DNA of 64,000 bases from Liolophura sinensis. Its lineage: Eukaryota > Mollusca > Polyplacophora > Chitonida > Chitonidae. The position numbers and the translations under genes are program-made. Below the pieces are notes generated by a model. The model was not told the origin of the DNA. It was given only the letters and a program-made list of their open reading frames with translations, and ran no database searches. The stretch spans positions 12,395,338 to 12,459,337 of the forward strand of contig NC_088302.1 of the NCBI RefSeq assembly GCF_032854445.1, in the 5' to 3' direction. This document shows, in pieces, positions 59,401 through 64,000 of this stretch. Numbering within the stretch: position 1 is the stretch's first letter; every line of letters begins with the position of its first letter.

Positions 59401-60935
59401 ATGTCGGACACGGCAAACATGCCAGCATTTTCTCCCTCCAAGTGATACCCAATGCGACCATTTTCCCCCTCATCCTTATCTGTTGCGGAGACGTTAAGAA
59501 GAACTGTTCCTATTTCAGTACCTTCTTCGATCGTGACTGCATATTCTGTTTGCGGTAGAACAGGGTTGTGATCGTTGATATCCTGAACGATAAGTTTAAA
59601 TCCAGAGCTTGATGTCATAACTGGATTGCCAGAGTCCACACAGATAACGCCAACATAGTCTTCGTTCTGAAGCTCACGGTCAAGAACTGTGCGAAGTTTT
59701 ATAATGTATTCGTTCGGTTTCTGTGTCTCCAAGGAGTAGCGGTCTCCTTCAATGTTACACTGGACTTCGGCGTTTCTACCTTTGTCTTTGTCCGTCACTG
59801 ACAAGTACGCCACAAAGGTGCTCAGGTTCGAATGCTCTGATATAACAGCTTGGTCCCCTCCGGGGAGGAAGTTAAAGCTCATCTCAGGAGCGTTGTCATT
59901 GACGTCACTGACGTTAACGATAAGTAACGTTCTCTTCGTCTTGGGTACTGTACCGCCATCGCTGGCCTCGATCATAAGCCTATACACTTGCTGCTGCTCA
60001 AAATCCACACTCTCTCCGACAGAGACTCGCCCAGTCTTAACGTCGATCGCAAACGCCTGCGTTGGAGTGCTAAATCTGTAGGTAACATTCCCGTTGTCTC
60101 CGGCGTCTAGATCCCTGGCCAGCACCTGTAACACGGGCGTTTCCACAGGTAAATCCTCCCGAATAGTCACCGTGTACACCTCCTCTGTAAATTCCGGGTA
60201 GTTATCATTGACGTCTGTAATAGTGACTTCTACAAAGACTGTACCAGTTCTTGGAGGCACACCCTGGTCTCTAGCCAGGATCTGAATCTGATAAGAAGAC
60301 ACTTTCTCTCTGTCTAGTTTCCCAGCAACAACTAGCCCGACATCCTGGGTCCTGTCAGGTAAAGTGATAATTCTCATATCAAAGGGAGAGCCAGGAGAGA
60401 TCATTTCGTAAGAGATCTCGGAATTAGGCCCAATGCTGTCTTTGTCTAAGGCACCACGGAATGGAAACGTTGAGTTGAGCGGTTCGGATTCCGGGATTTG
60501 TAGCTGGACCGGACTAACAGGAAATATCGGCCGGTTGTCGTTCATGTCGTTCACAATCACTTGAACGTTTAGGATCTGCAGGAAACCTTCAGCGTTGTGT
60601 GCACTAATGTCCAGTTGCAAAGAGCAAGGGTTTTCTTCTCTGGAGCACAATATCTCTCTGTCTAATGCATCTTTAGTGTACAGATGCCCCGTGGACTCTT
60701 CTATTGTGAAGTTTCCCGCATGAGGGTTTCCTTTAATGAATATGGTATAGCTCAGTAATGACGAATCCAGATTCAGTCTTTTGATACTGTCTTGTAGCTC
60801 TTTGCTCTGGGCCACACTGCCTACAAACGTCCTTTGCCTTTGTCCCTCATTTACAGTAAATGTCTGTCCGCAGACTTTACCGGACAATATCAAGATGGCA
60901 GTGACAGTCACAAGGTAGACCACAGACGGTGACAT
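53471..60935 (-). CDS. Delta-type protocadherin, seven cadherin repeats, four coding exons
   Basis: Minus-strand exons: 58140-60935, 57688-57873, 54214-54355, 53471-53496; 1049 aa. TAA lies two codons before the ATG, fixing the start. Exon 1 alone encodes a signal peptide (about 1-24), seven cadherin repeats with linkers MNDNRP, DVNDNYPEF, DVNDNAPEM, DINDHNP, DINDEKPRF, DVNDNTP and a last degenerate VVNDT, one membrane span (about 783-806, followed by IIRRRDNK) and the first part of the cytoplasmic tail. Exon 2 holds RVQW (970-973), which fits the RVxF/W docking motif for protein phosphatase 1 seen in delta-1 protocadherins. Exon 3 holds a Ser/Asp-rich block with TSDSGRGGSDDD (about 1019-1030). 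The last exon adds only eight residues ending HYV. An intronless ectodomain is typical of protocadherins. The protein is a Ca2+-dependent, probably homophilic, neuronal adhesion molecule. The last exon is less certain than the others. Confidence 0.93.
54356..57687 (-). other. Protocadherin intron 2, with possible regulatory sequence
   Basis: Minus-strand intron of 3.3 kb. The stretch 55,060-55,740 is less AT-rich than the rest and holds a convergent pair TAATCC (55,300-55,305) and GGATTA (55,316-55,321), the half-site of K50 homeodomains such as Otx and Pitx. Open frames here lack any family signature. No SINE was recognised in this intron, in contrast to the neighbouring genes. Confidence 0.35.
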
Positions 60936-63309
60936 GGCTTAAGTTCAACTAGCATATGACACCGATGAGCCCTTTCTAGAAACTGGATGGACTGAGCTTG
61001 CAATCCGTCGTCGTGGTCTCGTATAGGAAAGAATGGCAGAGTATGTCACGTCATTCGAAAGGTGTTACATTTAACTGCGGAAGACGTTAAGCTTTCAGGT
61101 ATCACCAGTCTGGCGTATGGGATAACTGTGGCGTGTCTGCAGGGTCGCTGAGCTCTCCTCTGCCCCGTGATCCACTTCAGGCCAGCGATTGACACCTAAA
61201 CACCGAGAGCACACCGTGTAATGTAGAGGTGAATACCTGTAACGAGAGAGTTAACGCTTATATATTTATCTGGGATTTCAAGATAGAGTGGCCACATTTT
61301 AACTGCCTAACGTCTGTTGACTCACACCACACAGACCTAATCACTTATTCATGGAAACATTGAAAAAAACCAAGTCCGAAAGCTGAAGGAGATAATTGTG
61401 TCACACCTTTCGAAACACCTGCAAAGTTGACCGGCAAACCCGGCCTGCGTGGACAACGGGCAAGTGGCGACAGAGTCGAACCTCCTCTACAAAAAGCCAG
61501 GATATACCCTTGACACGGGGGAAGTAAAACAAACATTGAGGTAACAGAGAATACAAAACGAGGGCGACTGTGAGTGGAATAGCCGGCTCGGAACGCACTG
61601 GCCGATAAGCCCTCTTAAGTAAAGTCACTCCGTAATTAATCAATTAAAGCATGTGAATGATACATAAGCCAAGCCGTCAAACCTCTTTGGAATACTTAAG
61701 AAGGTTGAAAGGGTTTTATACTGTGTAAACACATTTACATTCTGACACGTCGCAGAAAGGCAGTATAAAGTGCCAGCAAGCAGCCATTGTTTAGAATCAG
61801 TGTGGATATTCAACTTCAATTAACAGGTGGTTCGGCAATACGTTAAATAAACATTGGCGAATTTAATAAACTATATCCTACACTCCACACAATTAACTGT
61901 TGGCAGACACAACACGGGGCACCTCGCAAATCTAAACACAACATTTTACAGTATCGAGTCAGCAGAATAAATGCATGCTTACCAAGAATTATCCGCAAAA
62001 CAAGCAGAATATTATCACTTAAGAGATACGGCTGCTCAACAATCGGGCACCAATTAAGCCTGGACTGAATTACAACGAATGCCTTTATACCAGTATATAG
62101 GGTAGATAATAAGCTACTGAGTCGCTTACATACCAAGCAATATATAAACCCTTTGTTGCCTGTGTGACATATACGCGTGCTCAAAGCGACACGGTAATGG
62201 CAGATACATTCCCACTTTGAACTCCGTTAAGGTCTGTCAAGATCTGAGCGAAAAAAGGGGGTAACCTGGAATGCGCAGCAGTTAGATGACACGCGTCTGT
62301 CAAGCACAATCCGCCCGGAAATTGGACACTCCCCATTATGAATATTCAGTAGTACTGACCAGTAATCTGTATATTTAGTACAAATCCCCTAAATTACCAT
62401 CTGATAGAAATTCGAACAGAAGCTAACTCTATACGTCCGGTTCATTATAAGAGAGTGCAAACTTTGTCCATTTAGCAGTTTGTCTTGCGGGGAGTAATGT
62501 TCAGTATAGCATTGATCTCCCCGCCGAGAACAACCGCAGTGTACACGAAACAGTGGCTATACGTCCAGTTAACGGAAAACCGCAAGATTTTCAGCTTATT
62601 TATCAGTCAACAGAACTCTCCCAGTTAATGTGAATAAGAATGAGCTCAGAGACGTTTTTTCTCTAATCTCGTCCAGAGATAATCTTTATTAATAAAAAAG
62701 AGCGGTCCTCGGTGCAATTTGCCAAGGGCCATGTGCAGGCGATGATTGTGACACCTTCTAAACAGATAGGTCGTGTTAAAAAAGATGCACTGAATCTGGT
62801 GAGCAGTCTCTTAGATCTGTCGGTAACACTGTAGCTAGCCACCTATTCTAGCTGCCTGACCAGACCTGAGGGAATAGTTCATGCATTTTATCTCACTCAG
62901 ATCGCCCACCTACTTATAGTATTACTCGGACGGTTTAAAAAGTTTAGGTGTATTTAGCTAAGGGCAACAGATCGGGAGCATCCAAGCGATGACACCCACG
63001 ATGATAGCTTAGTCCCTGCGCACACACACACATTTACAAAACTAACCCACCTTTTGTGTTATCCTGAAGGGTCTCACCTGTCTAAACGGGTTCATCAAAG
63101 AAATATTTTATTATGCGCAGAAAATCATCACTTCTGTCGACACATTCCAGAGTTAATATATTTTCCCAGAGTTTTATAATATCCCGGTGTGTCAACTTGC
63201 CACTGCTTACCGATAAAACCCCTAATTGAAATATTCTGCGGAACGGTTTTGCACACCTGAACTTACCATGACTTAAAACAAACTAAGACTGTAAAATCAC
63301 TATTTCAGC

Positions 63310-63314
<5 letters not shown>
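60936..63314. other. Upstream region of the protocadherin; nothing coding recognised
   Basis: This should hold the 5' UTR and promoter of the protocadherin. No SINE, tandem repeat or conserved protein segment was seen. Open frames at 61,345-61,643 and 61,843-62,184 have no family pattern. Confidence 0.4.

Positions 63315-63380
<66 letters not shown>
63315..63380. repeat. (TA)n microsatellite
   Basis: An uninterrupted TA dinucleotide run of about 32 repeats. Confidence 0.98.
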
Positions 63381-63383
<3 letters not shown>

Positions 63384-64000
63384 TACAAACACGTTTTTTA
63401 AATTTGTGCTTAAGAGAACAAATTATGGGACTAATAACATATGTTTTGATTTCAATGAGTAGTGTCAGATCAAGAACCTACACAGGTAAAGACTAAAGTT
63501 AGAATAATCTTTGGTAGTGCTTCAAAGGACAGTGTCAATGGTATTTTGCTTGACATGATTTACATCAATTGTTTATACATACAGACTACAGAATCTAACC
63601 TGCTAAATTCAACATAAGATTATGCTCTTGGCAATAACATGATCTATTCTGCCGTCACCAATTAAACATAGTATTCTGAGTGCAAATATATATAAAAATC
63701 AATAGGCCATAAAGACCAACATGTTGAGTGGCCTTAATTCATCAAGCATACTAATGATGCTTACAAGGGAACACGATATACTGTAACCTGTGAACTGGAA
63801 TCAGCACTGTTACAGGTTATGTCATTCCGTGACAGATTGCTGGCCTAACAAAGCGAGGCCACAAAGCCTACAGCTAACCTAGCAGCTTTCTCCCCGGAAC
63901 ACTGTCAACTGGAGCGAAATATTGTGCATGCAAGTGCTAGGTGCACGCCTCTTGCCATTCGTCCTCACACCTTCATGCATGTGAAAGCCTGTACAACTGC
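63381..64000. other. Right end of the window; nothing recognised
   Basis: AT-rich unique sequence with no open frame of note, SINE or tandem repeat. Confidence 0.4.

Noticed and set aside
1-64000. Retroviral, LTR or Polinton-like remains
   Set aside because: No long terminal repeats or recognisable polymerase, integrase or capsid segments were seen in the frames examined.

Overview
This 64-kb window is animal nuclear DNA with intron-rich protein genes, AT-rich introns, many tRNA-derived SINEs and many minisatellites. The gene set (ASIC-type DEG/ENaC channels, RNF14, CCDC138, a delta-type protocadherin) and SINE families that I recall from molluscan genomes suggest a marine lophotrochozoan, most likely a mollusc. 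The species cannot be read from the sequence.

Layout. (1) 1-2.2 kb: the last two coding exons of a DEG/ENaC channel (gene A, +), whose 5' part lies outside the window. A 50-bp minisatellite and a C-rich repeat follow. (2) 6.1-14.2 kb: a complete 8-exon DEG/ENaC gene (gene B, +, 474 aa). (3) 18.5-23.1 kb: a complete 6-exon RNF14 gene on the minus strand (482 aa, RWD plus RING-IBR-RING). (4) 27.5-35.3 kb: a third DEG/ENaC gene (gene C, +, 470 aa) with the same 8-exon structure and intron phases as gene B. (5) 39.3-49.1 kb: CCDC138 (+, 13 coding exons, at least 582 aa). (6) 53.5-60.9 kb: a protocadherin on the minus strand (4 coding exons, 1049 aa, seven cadherin repeats in one huge exon). The rest is introns, UTRs, SINEs, a small inverted-repeat transposon family and tandem repeats. 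No rRNA, functional tRNA, CRISPR or retroviral element was recognised. All exon models were built by eye from splice signals, phase continuity and family similarity.

The genes are not a pathway. The three channel genes are a local tandem family with RNF14 lying between copies B and C on the opposite strand; CCDC138 and the protocadherin converge.

The most unusual signal is a recurrent type of tandem repeat in the two neighbouring but unrelated genes RNF14 and CCDC138. Four arrays are built from the 3' end of a real coding exon plus what follows it. In three of them the unit carries the authentic 5' splice site, so each array is a ladder of decoy donors. In one CCDC138 array each full unit also contains a 75-nt, stop-free, phase-0 segment with an AG before it, and some copies keep a GTGAGT donor. 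These are potential cassette exons encoding a 25-residue repeat.
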